Source of the DNA: Collinsella aerofaciens
GTDB taxonomy: Bacteria; Actinomycetota; Coriobacteriia; Coriobacteriales; Coriobacteriaceae
Reading direction: 5' to 3'
Length of the DNA stretch: 64,000 nucleotides
Assembly (NCBI RefSeq): GCF_028209395.1
Contig: NZ_JAQLDQ010000001.1
Location: 62,001-126,000 of the forward strand
The position numbers were made by a program, and so were the translations under genes. Below are positions 53,063 through 62,235 of the stretch, piece by piece (within the stretch, counting starts at the first letter, position 1; each line of letters begins with the position of its first letter). The notes under the pieces were generated by a model. It ran no database searches. It was not told where the DNA came from and saw only the letters and a list, made by a program, of their open reading frames with translations.

Positions 53063-54409
53063 CTACGCCATCAGCTTGTCAAAAGTTCCGCGGCGGTTGA
53101 GCACGGTAAATGCAATCACGCAGATGGCCGCCGACAGAATCGACCCGCACGGCGAGGCGATACCCATGGGGAACAGCGTGTCGGAATAGGCGTTCGACAG
53201 CAGCCATGCGCCGGGTACGCGAATGAGCGCCACGGCCAGCACGTTGTGCGCAAAGCCGATGTAGCTCTTGCCGTATGCAGCGAAAAAGCCGCTAAAGCAA
53301 ATGTGGATGCCGGCAAAAATCGCGTCGAAAATATAGCTGCGCATATAGCCGGTGCCGGCGGCGACCACCGCGGGGTCCTTGGCAAAAAAGCCGATAAACG
53401 CCGGCGCCACCAGCCACATCAGCACCGTGATCAGGCAGCCGTACACCACCGAGACGGTCATGGCATCCTTGAGCACCTGGCGCGCGCGGTCGCCCTTGCC
53501 TGCGCCGGCGTTTTGCGCCGTGAGCGCGCTGACGGTAGCGCCCATGGAACTCGGCACGATAAACAAAAAGCTGATCATCTTTTCGACCAAGCCTACGGCG
53601 GCGGCATCAACCAGGCCGCGGTGGTTGGCGATGACGGTGATGAACATAAACGCCACCTGGATGCAGCCGTCCTGCACGGCTACGGGCACGCCGATTTTAA
53701 GGATGCTGCCGAGCACCTCGGGCTGGGGGCGTAGGTCGCTGCGCTTGAGGTGAATGTGCGTACGGCGGCTCTTGAGCCACACGAGCGCGAGAGCCACGCT
53801 CGCCGTCTGCGCGATGACTGTGCCGAGTGCCGCGCCTACGGGGCCGAGCCCCATGTGGCCGATAAACAGAAAGTCGAGCGCGATGTTGATGATGCATGCC
53901 ACGCCAATCACGTACATGGGCGAGCGCGAATCGCCTAGGCCGCGAAAGATGGCCGAGAGGATGTTGTACGCGGCGATAAAGGGAATGCCCATAAAGCAGA
54001 TACGCAGGTAGGCGGCGGTGCCCTCGACCGCCTCGGCCGGCGTGCCAATGAGTGCCACAATCTGCGGACACAGTGCGAGCAGGACAGCGGCCAGCACCAC
54101 CGAGACACCCATAAAGAGCGTGATGGTGTTGCCGATGGCGGTCTCGGCGCGGTCAAACCGACGCGAACCCACGGCGTGGCCGACGATAACCGTCGTTCCC
54201 ATGGCCAGGCCCACGAGCGTCACGGTAATGATATAGAGCGTCTGCGCGCCGTTGCCCACGGCGGTGATGCCGGCGGCGCCGCTAAACTGCCCCATCATGT
54301 ACAGGTCGGCCATGCCGTAGAGCATCTGCAAAAAGTACGAGAGCATATAAGGCAGGGCAAAGACCGCGATGGTCTTAAGGACATTGCCGCGTGTGAGGTC
54401 GTGTTCCAT
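53063..54409 (-). CDS. MATE-family multidrug efflux transporter
   Basis: 448 aa with twelve predicted membrane helices in two homologous halves. N-terminal LPYMLSYFLQMLYGMADLYMMGQFSG and GVPVAVQDGCIQVAFMF are typical of DinF/NorM-like carriers. Probably exports cationic drugs in exchange for sodium or protons. First gene of the MATE-merR operon, with a MerR-type operator just upstream. Confidence 0.93.
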   Translation of the reverse strand: MEHDLTRGNVLKTIAVFALPYMLSYFLQMLYGMADLYMMGQFSGAAGITAVGNGAQTLYIITVTLVGLAMGTTVIVGHAVGSRRFDRAETAIGNTITLFMGVSVVLAAVLLALCPQIVALIGTPAEAVEGTAAYLRICFMGIPFIAAYNILSAIFRGLGDSRSPMYVIGVACIINIALDFLFIGHMGLGPVGAALGTVIAQTASVALALVWLKSRRTHIHLKRSDLRPQPEVLGSILKIGVPVAVQDGCIQVAFMFITVIANHRGLVDAAAVGLVEKMISFLFIVPSSMGATVSALTAQNAGAGKGDRARQVLKDAMTVSVVYGCLITVLMWLVAPAFIGFFAKDPAVVAAGTGYMRSYIFDAIFAGIHICFSGFFAAYGKSYIGFAHNVLAVALIRVPGAWLLSNAYSDTLFPMGIASPCGSILSAAICVIAFTVLNRRGTFDKLMA

Positions 54410-54444
54410 GGGCGGGGCTTTCTGGCTTGGTCTGTTTACGTACC

Positions 54445-54480
54445 AGTGTAGTGAAAACCCTACAACGATTATAGAGTCAA
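54445..54480 (-). promoter_or_regulatory. MerR-type operator/promoter of the MATE-merR operon
   Basis: On the minus strand TTGACT (-35, 54475-54480) is followed by CTCTATAA-TCG-TTGTAGGG (54458-54476), an interrupted dyad of the kind bound by MerR regulators between -35 and -10 with a long (19-base) spacer. The -10 would be a weak TTCACT at 54450-54455. Confidence 0.7.
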
Positions 54481-54668
54481 GGTTTATGTTGGCAGTGGGG
54501 CGAAAAAGTCACGCTCGCGTTCATTTCTAATTGAATACAGGGGCGCGTCCTGCGAGCTTGGTGCCTGCACTAGCCTTGCAGAAATCGATTTCGGAACACT
54601 TGACACCGCCGCACGGCGCGCCATAATACGTGGGTTTGCGAACAACGTTTGATGGGGGATGAACCTGC

Positions 54669-56498
54669 GTGCGCAATCTCAAGATTCTGTTTTCCTATCT
54701 GGGGGCATACCGCCGCGATGCCATGCTCGGCGTGCTCTTTGTGACGGCCGAGACGGCGCTCGAGCTGTTTATCCCGGTCATCATGGCAAATATCATCGAT
54801 GTAGGCGTGCCCGCGGGCGACATCGACTACATGCTGTTGCAGGGCACGTATATGTTGGTATGTGCCGCATTTTCGCTGGTACTTGGCTTGGGCTATGCGC
54901 GCACGTCTGCTCGCGTCGCCTCGGGGCTGGGCGCTAACCTGCGCGAGGCCGAGTATCGCAAGATCCAGACGCTCGCCTTTGGCAATCTGGACAACTACGA
55001 CGCCAGCTCGCTCGTCACTCGCATGACCACCGACATCACCGTGATTCAAAACGCCATCGGCAACGGCTTTCGCCCCATGGTGCGCGGCCCCGTGACGCTC
55101 ATCGTCGGCTTGGTCTATGCGCTGGTGCTGTCGCGCCCGCTCGCTACGGTATTCGCGATTATTCTGCCAGTGCTGGCGATTGTACTGGGCGTTATCACCT
55201 ATCGCGTCAGCCCGCTCTACCGCCAGCTGCAGACCTCGATGGACCATCTCAACGGTGTGGTGCAGGAGGACCTCACCGCCGTGCGCGCCGTCAAGGCGTA
55301 CGTGCGTGCCGAGCACGAGGAGGCCAAGTTCGATGCCGTCAATACCGAGCTTGCGCATACGGCGACGAAGACCTTTGGCAACGCCGTGCTCAACCTGCCG
55401 GTGTTTCAGCTGTCGATGTACGTGGCGGCGCTTTCCATTCTGTGGATCGGCGGGCGCATGATTCTTGCCGGCGAGCTCGGCGTGGGCTCGCTCACGGGCT
55501 TTATGAGCTATGTGCTGCTCATCATGAACTCGCTCATGATGATTTCCAACGTGTTTTTGCTGATCACGCGCGCACTTGCCAGCGTGGAGCGCATCTCGCG
55601 GGTGCTCGACGAGCGTTCGCTTATCCAGGCGCCCGACGTTGCCACTGCCGTGCACGGGGTGGCCGACGGAAGCATCGAGTTTCGCGACGTGTCGTTTAAG
55701 TACCGCGCGGATGCAGCCGAGGATGTGCTCGAGCATATCGACCTTCGCGTCGAGAGCGGCTCGACGGTGGGCATCCTCGGCGGCACGGGCTCGGGTAAGA
55801 GCTCGCTTGTGCAGCTGATTGCGCGTCTGTACGACGCCACCGAGGGCGTCGTACTTGTGGGCGGACACGACGTGCGCGACTACGACCTGGTCGCCTTGCG
55901 GGACGCCGTGGGCATTGTGCTGCAAAAGAACGTGTTGTTCGCGGGCACCGTGCGCGAGAACCTGCAGTGGGGCAATCCGCAGGCGTCGGACGATGAGCTC
56001 CTCGCGGCTTGCCGCGCAGCGTGCGTGGACGAGTTCCTTGATCGCATCGGCGGGCTGGACGGCGAGTTGGGCCAAGGCGGCGCCGGTGTCTCGGGTGGTC
56101 AGAAGCAACGTCTGTGCATCGCGCGCACGCTGCTCAAGCATCCGCGCGTGCTCATTTTTGATGACTCCACCAGCGCGGTCGATATGGCGACCGACGCTAA
56201 GATTCGCGAGCACATCGCTCGGATCCCCGATACGACCGTGCTCATCATCGCCCAGCGCATCGCGAGCGTTATGGATGCCGATCGCATTGTGGTGCTGGAC
56301 GACGGTCGTGTCCACGGCGTGGGCACGCACGAGGAACTGCTAGCGGGCGACAACATCTACCAGGAGATTTACGCCTCGCAGATGGAGTTTGCGGGGAACG
56401 TAGACGCCGGCGACGGCAGCGACGATGGCTGCGCGAATAATCCGTTTTCCTCCGTCCCCAGCAGATTACCCTTGGAAGGGGGCGAGCGCCATGCCTAA
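54669..56498 (+). CDS. ABC exporter half-transporter 1 (degenerate ATP site)
   Basis: 609 aa: six-helix membrane domain (about 1-320) and nucleotide-binding domain. Walker A GGTGSGKSS, signature VSGGQKQRL, Walker B LIFDDSTSAVD, in which Asp replaces the catalytic Glu, as in one half of heterodimeric exporters such as TM287/288. GTG start behind GGGGGAT. The C-terminus (NNPFSSVPSRLPLEGGERHA) is encoded by sequence containing the CCTCCGTCCCC repeat core, so the tail has been rewritten by a repeat. Overlaps the second half by eight bases (ATGCCTAA). Confidence 0.93.
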   Translation: MRNLKILFSYLGAYRRDAMLGVLFVTAETALELFIPVIMANIIDVGVPAGDIDYMLLQGTYMLVCAAFSLVLGLGYARTSARVASGLGANLREAEYRKIQTLAFGNLDNYDASSLVTRMTTDITVIQNAIGNGFRPMVRGPVTLIVGLVYALVLSRPLATVFAIILPVLAIVLGVITYRVSPLYRQLQTSMDHLNGVVQEDLTAVRAVKAYVRAEHEEAKFDAVNTELAHTATKTFGNAVLNLPVFQLSMYVAALSILWIGGRMILAGELGVGSLTGFMSYVLLIMNSLMMISNVFLLITRALASVERISRVLDERSLIQAPDVATAVHGVADGSIEFRDVSFKYRADAAEDVLEHIDLRVESGSTVGILGGTGSGKSSLVQLIARLYDATEGVVLVGGHDVRDYDLVALRDAVGIVLQKNVLFAGTVRENLQWGNPQASDDELLAACRAACVDEFLDRIGGLDGELGQGGAGVSGGQKQRLCIARTLLKHPRVLIFDDSTSAVDMATDAKIREHIARIPDTTVLIIAQRIASVMDADRIVVLDDGRVHGVGTHEELLAGDNIYQEIYASQMEFAGNVDAGDGSDDGCANNPFSSVPSRLPLEGGERHA

Positions 56499-58389
56499 GA
56501 CCGCAGCCCAAGCGCGCCCGGCCGACCTCAAGCGCACTGTGCGCCGTTTGCTCTCTTACATGGGCCATGCCAAGTTCTCGCTGCTGGCGGTGGGTATGCT
56601 TGCCTCCGTCGCGGCCATCGCGAGCCTCGCCGGCACCTACATGGTGCGCCCCATCGTCAACGGCCTGGCCACGGGCGGTGAGGAGCTGCTCGCCAAGCAG
56701 GTCATCGTAACGGCGATCATCTACGCCGCGGGCGTGCTCTCGGCCCTAGGCTACTCGCAGATCATGGTGCGCGCGGCCCAACGCGTGGTGTCCGACATCC
56801 GTCGCGACCTGTTCGCGCACATTCAGACGCTGCCGCTCAGCTATTTCGACAGTACGCGCTCGGGCGACATCATGAGCTTTTTCACCAACGACGTCGACAC
56901 CGTCTCCGAGGCGCTCAACAACAGCTTTGCCAACGTGATTCAGGCGACCATTCAGGTGATCGGCACCACGGCCATGCTCATCATCCTCAACTGGCAGCTC
57001 ACGATTATCACGCTCGTGTGCGACGCGGCCATCGTGCTGTACGCGCGCTACTCGGGTATCCGCTCCAAGCGCTTTTTTGCCGCCCAGCAGGCATCGCTCG
57101 GCGACTTGGACGGATATGTCGAGGAGATGGTCTCGGGCCAAAAGGTCATCAAGGTCTTCAACCACGAGCAGGCCAACGTGGCAGGTTTTGACGCGCGCAA
57201 CCAGGAGCTGCGCCGCACCGGTGGCGCCGCGCAGACCTACGCCAACTCGATGGCGCCCATGACCGTGGTGATCGGCTACGTCAACTACGCCATCGTCGCC
57301 GTGGCGGGCGGCATGCTCTGCATCAAGGGACTTGCCGACGTGGGTGCACTCGCGAGCTACCTGGTCTTTGTGCGCCAGGCGGCCATGCCCATCAACCAGT
57401 TTACGCAGCTGGGCAACTTCTTACTCAACGCGCTGGCCGGTGCCGAGCGCCTGTTTGCCGCGATGGACCTTAAGCCCGAGGTGGACGAGGGCTGCGTGGA
57501 GCTGGTGCAGACGGGCGACGCCGCGTGGGCGTGGAAGATTCCCGAGGGCCAGGGCGTGGGCGCGTACGGGCATTTGCATGATGTGGCAGCCGTTGATGAG
57601 TCGGGCCGCGCGGTGGCTGCCGACGGCACCGAGCTCACGTGCGGCTTGGTCCCGCTTGCCGGCGACGTGCGCTTCCATGCCGTGGATTTTTCCTACGTGC
57701 CGGGCACCCGCGTGCTCACGGACCTCAACCTGTTTGCCAAGCCGGGGCAAAAGATCGCGTTTGTGGGCTCCACGGGTGCCGGCAAGACGACCATCACCAA
57801 CCTCATCAACCGCTTCTACGAGGTCGATGACGGCGAGATCACGTACGACGGCATCGACGTCAAGCACATTGCCAAGGCCAGCCTGCGCGGGTCGCTCGGC
57901 ATTGTGCTGCAGGACACGCACCTGTTTAGCGGCACCATTGCGCAGAACATCCGCTTTGGCAAGCTCGACGCGACCGACGAGGAGGTGCGCGCCGCTGCCG
58001 AGGCCGCCTGCGCCGACTCGTTTATCCGCCGCCTGCCGCGGGGCTACGACACACCGGTCACGGCCGATGGCGCCAACCTGTCGCAGGGCCAGCGTCAGCT
58101 GCTCGCCATCGCGCGCGTGGCCGTCGCCGATCCGCCGGTGCTCATCCTGGACGAGGCCACGAGCTCCATTGACACGCGTACCGAAAAGCTCATCGAGCGC
58201 GGTATGGACCGCATCATGCGCGGACGCACCACGTTTATGATCGCGCACCGCCTGTCCACCGTCCGCGACGCCGATGCCATCATGGTCCTCGAACACGGCC
58301 GCATCATCGAGCGCGGCACGCACGAAGAGCTGCTCGCCCAGCACGGCGAGTACTGGCAGCTGGCGCATGGCTTAAAAGAGTTGGATTAA
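56491..58389 (+). CDS. ABC exporter half-transporter 2 (canonical ATP site)
   Basis: 632 aa partner of the previous protein. Six helices (about 20-320), then a linker insertion of about 60 residues before the NBD (about 335-390). Walker A GSTGAGKTT, signature LSQGQRQLLAIARV, Walker B LILDEATSSID with catalytic Glu and switch His in MIAHRLSTV. The pair forms a heterodimeric multidrug- or lipid-type exporter. ATG 56491 lies inside the end of the first gene. Confidence 0.93.
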   Translation: MPKTAAQARPADLKRTVRRLLSYMGHAKFSLLAVGMLASVAAIASLAGTYMVRPIVNGLATGGEELLAKQVIVTAIIYAAGVLSALGYSQIMVRAAQRVVSDIRRDLFAHIQTLPLSYFDSTRSGDIMSFFTNDVDTVSEALNNSFANVIQATIQVIGTTAMLIILNWQLTIITLVCDAAIVLYARYSGIRSKRFFAAQQASLGDLDGYVEEMVSGQKVIKVFNHEQANVAGFDARNQELRRTGGAAQTYANSMAPMTVVIGYVNYAIVAVAGGMLCIKGLADVGALASYLVFVRQAAMPINQFTQLGNFLLNALAGAERLFAAMDLKPEVDEGCVELVQTGDAAWAWKIPEGQGVGAYGHLHDVAAVDESGRAVAADGTELTCGLVPLAGDVRFHAVDFSYVPGTRVLTDLNLFAKPGQKIAFVGSTGAGKTTITNLINRFYEVDDGEITYDGIDVKHIAKASLRGSLGIVLQDTHLFSGTIAQNIRFGKLDATDEEVRAAAEAACADSFIRRLPRGYDTPVTADGANLSQGQRQLLAIARVAVADPPVLILDEATSSIDTRTEKLIERGMDRIMRGRTTFMIAHRLSTVRDADAIMVLEHGRIIERGTHEELLAQHGEYWQLAHGLKELD

Positions 58390-58438
58390 CCCGTTCGAGC
58401 ACGATGCTTTGGTCCTCCGTGCCCCTCACCTCGCCTCG

Positions 58439-58501
58439 AACCATCACAACATTCGACGTTTTTTGCCAAAAACGGGAAAAGCATCGAATGTTGTGATGGT
58501 T
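58439..58501 (+). repeat. Palindromic repeat, left copy flanking the DUF559-like gene
   Basis: AACCATCACAACATTCGA (58439-58456) and its complement (58484-58501) enclose a small inner palindrome GTTTTTTGCCAAAAAC. A nearly identical copy lies at 59681-59742 in the same orientation. Confidence 0.85.
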
Positions 58502-58603
58502 TTTCTGCCACTCGACCGGGTGGAATCGCTTTCTTGCGCACGAAGGTGTGCGGACCCGTGGGCAGGGGAACAAGGTTGGTTATCCGACTCCATTGGAGGG
58601 CTC

Positions 58604-59641
58604 ATGGACCTGCCAATCGTCCTGTCCCATAAGACTGCCTGGCTGTACCACAACGTGGTGCGCCCGTCCGAGCCGCTCTCGCGAGCAAGCAGCCTATACG
58701 ATGAGGACTCGCTTGCCAACGAGGCGGAGCCGACTGCGGACCTGCCCAAATTGGGGCTCGATGCCAAGGGGCTGAGGGCTTCAACGGCAGTTGGGATCGT
58801 TACCGACTATCTGGTCTCGCTCGGTATTCCACGAGAAGAGCTCGATCATGTCGACACGCTCGTCAACTTCGATTTTGAGCGCTCGACGCCGGCTGGATTT
58901 AGGTGCCACGTGTTTGGGTCGCCGGTACCTCCGGGCCATCTTATCGAGGTGGCAGAGGACCTTCTAGTGGTTGATGAGGCCATGTGCTTTGTCCAGGCGG
59001 GCTCGTGGATGAGTGAGCCCGAGCAGCTGGAATATGGGTATGAAATCTGCGCCCGATACCATTTGAATCATCTGTCGACAGGCGATTATATCGAGATGGG
59101 GCAGAGGTATACCGTTGCCGACTTGATTGCCTATTGCAATGAGAACCGATCTCGCCAGGGGGCTGTGCGCGCGGCCGCCATGCTCAAGCGCGTGCACGAT
59201 GGCGCGCGATCGCCCATGGAGACGGCCACCGCAATCATGGTCGTAGCAAAACGTTCCCAGGGCGGGCTGGGATACGCCAAGATCGAGCTCAACCATCGGG
59301 TCGATGTTCCCAACGAGTTCAAGTATCTCGCAAAGGCCGGGTATTTCGAGATTGACGTATATGTGCCTGCGAGCGGTACGGGGATTGAGTACAACGGCTC
59401 GGACCATCTTGATAAACAGCGCAGCGCGTCGGATGCGGAGCGTATGACCGTGCTGAGCGCGCTGGGCTTTAGGATGATCGTCCTCACCGGGACTCAGTTT
59501 GCCCATCAGCTGCAATTGCACCGGGCGATGAACGCTATCGCGCTCGCTATGGGCCTTAAGTGCGACCGAAGCGAAGCGTTCCAAAAGCGGCAGAACGACC
59601 TGCGAGAATTCGTGATTCGGCACTGGGACGGCGGTCTTTAG
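58604..59641 (+). CDS. Hypothetical protein with DUF559/Vsr-like nuclease-fold C-terminus
   Basis: 345 aa. The N-terminal two thirds are not recognised (probable winged-helix-like and helical parts, as in AbiEi-type proteins). Residues about 255-330 read IDVYVP ... GIEYNGSDHLDKQRSASDAERMTVLSALGFRMIVLTGTQF. This matches the DUF559/very-short-patch-repair pattern of the PD-(D/E)xK fold: Asp, then Glu in EYNG, then H and a D-x-x-R helix. ATG 58604 has GGAGGG four bases upstream. It lies alone between two copies of a palindromic repeat. Function unknown; nuclease or defence role possible. Confidence 0.75.
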   Translation: MDLPIVLSHKTAWLYHNVVRPSEPLSRASSLYDEDSLANEAEPTADLPKLGLDAKGLRASTAVGIVTDYLVSLGIPREELDHVDTLVNFDFERSTPAGFRCHVFGSPVPPGHLIEVAEDLLVVDEAMCFVQAGSWMSEPEQLEYGYEICARYHLNHLSTGDYIEMGQRYTVADLIAYCNENRSRQGAVRAAAMLKRVHDGARSPMETATAIMVVAKRSQGGLGYAKIELNHRVDVPNEFKYLAKAGYFEIDVYVPASGTGIEYNGSDHLDKQRSASDAERMTVLSALGFRMIVLTGTQFAHQLQLHRAMNAIALAMGLKCDRSEAFQKRQNDLREFVIRHWDGGL

Positions 59642-59680
59642 GGGCGCTTTGGTCCTTCCGCGGGGTGCTGCGGGCAGGCA

Positions 59681-59742
59681 AACCATCACAACATTCGACG
59701 TTTTTTGCCAAAAACGGGAAAAGCATCGAATGTTGTGATGGT
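59681..59742 (+). repeat. Palindromic repeat, right copy flanking the DUF559-like gene
   Basis: Same 18-base arms and centre as 58439-58501. Shared sequence extends to a GCTTTGGTCC block about 35 bases to the left of both copies. Confidence 0.85.
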
Positions 59743-59873
59743 CTGTGCTGAGGATGGGCTTGGAAAGTCCGTTTTGCTCGAAGCGACCTGTCCTGTCGTA
59801 CGGGTGTCGGCATGATTCTCTCGTGGGGTATTATGTTTTCCGAAGAATAAAACGCCGCGTGAGGGAGGGCTGC

Positions 59874-60929
59874 GTGGACGGGCACGTGCAACATGACGGC
59901 TTTGGCCGCGATATCAACTACCTGCGCATTGCCGTTACCGACAAGTGCAATTTCCGCTGCATTTACTGCATGCCGGCCGATGGCGTGGCACCCCGTGCGC
60001 ACGATGAGCTGCTCAGCGCCGAGGAAATCGCCCACTTTGTGCGCTTGGTAGCGGGAGAGGGCATTCGCCGCGTGCGCCTGACGGGCGGCGAGCCGCTGGT
60101 CAGCCGCCGTATCATTCCGCTCATTCGCGACATCCGCGCGATTCCGCAGATCGAGGACATCTCGCTCACCACCAACGGCGCCCTGCTGCCCAAGCTGGTG
60201 CCGCAGCTCAAAGACGCTGGGCTTGACCGCGTCAATATCTCGCTCGACACGCTCGACCCTACGCTCTTTGGAAAGATCACGCGCCTGGGCCGACTCGAGC
60301 AGACCATGGCTGGCATCGACGCAGCGCTGGCTTGGGGCTTTGAGCCCGTTAAGGTCAACTGCGTTGTGGTGCGCCGGCTCAACCAGGATGTTGCGGCCCT
60401 TGCACGGTTGACCGTCGACCGCCCCATCCACCTGCGCTTTATCGAATACATGCCCATCGGCGACGAGCACACGAGCTCGCATTGTGCCGTAGACCCTCAC
60501 GCGCCCGCGCTCAATCCCGAGTTGTGGGACGCGAGCGATACCGTGCCGAGCGACGAGCTGCGGGCGCGCATCAATGCCGGGGCCGCCGCGACGGGACTGG
60601 GCGAGCTTGAACCGCTCGACATCAACGACGCTCCTGCCGGCGCGGGCCCTGCGCGCTATTGGCACTTTCCGGGCGCGGCGGGAACAGTCGGCTTCATCAG
60701 CGCCATGTCCAACCATTTTTGTGCGAATTGCAACCGTCTGCGCCTGACGGCCGATGGCAACGTGCGTCCGTGCCTGTTCAGCGATGCCGAGTATTCGGTG
60801 CGTGAGGCGCTGCGCCGTGGTGATGATAATCAGGTACTTTCGATTTGGCGCGATGCCGTGGCCCACAAACCGCAGGAACACGCGATAATTGAGGGAACGC
60901 AACGATTTATGTCCCAAATCGGAGGATGA
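59874..60929 (+). CDS. moaA: GTP 3',8-cyclase (molybdenum cofactor synthesis)
   Basis: Radical SAM enzyme making the first intermediate of molybdenum cofactor synthesis, 351 aa. N-terminal cluster CNFRCIYC (Cys25, 29, 32), TGGEPLVS, and a C-terminal second cluster (CANCNRLR ... CLF). It ends in GG, the conserved MoaA terminus. GTG 59874 has GAGGGAG six bases upstream; the longer frame starting at 59745 runs through the repeat and was rejected. Coupled to moaC-mobB. Confidence 0.95.
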   Translation: MDGHVQHDGFGRDINYLRIAVTDKCNFRCIYCMPADGVAPRAHDELLSAEEIAHFVRLVAGEGIRRVRLTGGEPLVSRRIIPLIRDIRAIPQIEDISLTTNGALLPKLVPQLKDAGLDRVNISLDTLDPTLFGKITRLGRLEQTMAGIDAALAWGFEPVKVNCVVVRRLNQDVAALARLTVDRPIHLRFIEYMPIGDEHTSSHCAVDPHAPALNPELWDASDTVPSDELRARINAGAAATGLGELEPLDINDAPAGAGPARYWHFPGAAGTVGFISAMSNHFCANCNRLRLTADGNVRPCLFSDAEYSVREALRRGDDNQVLSIWRDAVAHKPQEHAIIEGTQRFMSQIGG

Positions 60930-60933
60930 TCAT

Positions 60934-62235
60934 ATGGCCAAGAGCAGGTACGCCGATGCCACCAAGGCCGCTCGCAGGGCCGCGATGTCTGCCCATAAAG
61001 CCACGGCTGCAGCGAATGCTGGCAACGCCGACGCGTCCGCGCAGCCGACTGCCAGCGCTGCCGCCGAGCCCGCCCGCGACGCCCGTCGCGACGAGCTGAC
61101 GCACGTGGACGCCAAGGGCGAGGTTCGCATGGTCGACGTGTCCGACAAGGCCGAGACCCATCGCATCGCCATCGCCGAGGGCACCATCCTCATGCACCCC
61201 GAGACGCAGGCCATGGTGCTGCAGGACCGCGCCAAAAAGGGCGACGTGCTTGCCTGCGCGCGCGTGGCGGGCATTATGGCCATCAAACGTACGAGCGACA
61301 TCATCCCCATGTGCCATCCGTTGCTCATTACCAAGAGCAAGTGCGACATTGCGCCCATCGCTCCGGCGGGGACGCCGGCCGAGGACATGCCCGAGGGCTG
61401 GGCACCGGCGCGCGCGGACGGGCAGGTTGGCTTTCACGTGCTGGTTACGGCGGGCGTGACGGGCAAGACGGGTATCGAGATGGAGGCCCTGACCGGCGCG
61501 AGTGCCGCGTGTCTGACCATCTATGACATGTGCAAGGCGGTCGATCGCGGCATGGAGATCGTCGACGTGCGCCTGCTGCACAAGGAGGGCGGCCGCTCGG
61601 GGGTGTGGGATCGTGCCGAACGTCAGGCCGCTGCTACTGGGGCCGTGGGGGCCGCGGGCGACGCGCCCGCGATCGCACCCGTCGCCGTCGCGCCTGCAGC
61701 TCCGAAACCGGCCGTCCCCGCGATCGCGTTTATCGGCTACCAAAACTCGGGCAAGACAACGCTCGTCGAGAAGGTTATCGCCGAGCTCACCCGCCGCGGC
61801 CTGCGTGTGGGTTCGCTCAAGCATCACGGGCACCACGGCTTTGATATCGATGTGCCCGCTAAGGACACCTGGCGCCATCACCAGGCCGGCTCCAAGCACG
61901 TGGGCCTCATCTGCGCCACGCGCTGGGCGGAGTACGCCGACACGCGCGAGGAGGACGAGATGCCCGCGCGCGAGCTGCTGTCGCGCTACAACGATGTTGA
62001 CGTGGTGATCATCGAGGGCTACAAGACCGAGGGCTTCGACAACATCGTCGTCGCGCGATCGGGTGTCGACCGTTTGCGCGGCAAGAGCTCGCTCGACCTG
62101 GTCGACGGTCACACGTTGGCCCTTGCCTGCAACGAAGCCCTGGCGCGTCAGGCCTTCGACGCCGGTTTTGCGACCCGAGCCATCAACATCAACGACGCCC
62201 GAGCCATCTGCGATCTCATCCAAGACCACCTTTAA
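60934..62235 (+). CDS. moaC: MoaC-MobB fusion protein
   Basis: 433 aa. Residues 1-52 are an Ala-rich low-complexity leader. About 55-225 is MoaC, cyclic pyranopterin monophosphate synthase (VDVSDKAETHRIA, KRTSDIIPMCHPLLI, MEALTGASAACLTIYDMCKA). An Ala/Pro linker (about 228-260) leads to MobB (Walker A FIGYQNSGKTT about 265-275, KHHGHHGFDIDVPAKDTWRH), a GTPase that assists attachment of GMP to the cofactor. The Shine-Dalgarno GGAGG is formed by the Gly-Gly-stop end of moaA. Two pathway steps far apart are thus joined in one chain. Confidence 0.92.
   Translation: MAKSRYADATKAARRAAMSAHKATAAANAGNADASAQPTASAAAEPARDARRDELTHVDAKGEVRMVDVSDKAETHRIAIAEGTILMHPETQAMVLQDRAKKGDVLACARVAGIMAIKRTSDIIPMCHPLLITKSKCDIAPIAPAGTPAEDMPEGWAPARADGQVGFHVLVTAGVTGKTGIEMEALTGASAACLTIYDMCKAVDRGMEIVDVRLLHKEGGRSGVWDRAERQAAATGAVGAAGDAPAIAPVAVAPAAPKPAVPAIAFIGYQNSGKTTLVEKVIAELTRRGLRVGSLKHHGHHGFDIDVPAKDTWRHHQAGSKHVGLICATRWAEYADTREEDEMPARELLSRYNDVDVVIIEGYKTEGFDNIVVARSGVDRLRGKSSLDLVDGHTLALACNEALARQAFDAGFATRAININDARAICDLIQDHL

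Noticed and set aside
58409..58603. 65-codon N-terminal extension of the DUF559-like protein
   Set aside because: It translates the palindromic repeat; ATG 58604 has a ribosome site.
59745..59873. 43-codon N-terminal extension of MoaA
   Set aside because: Starts at the repeat edge without a ribosome site; GTG 59874 gives the normal family N-terminus.
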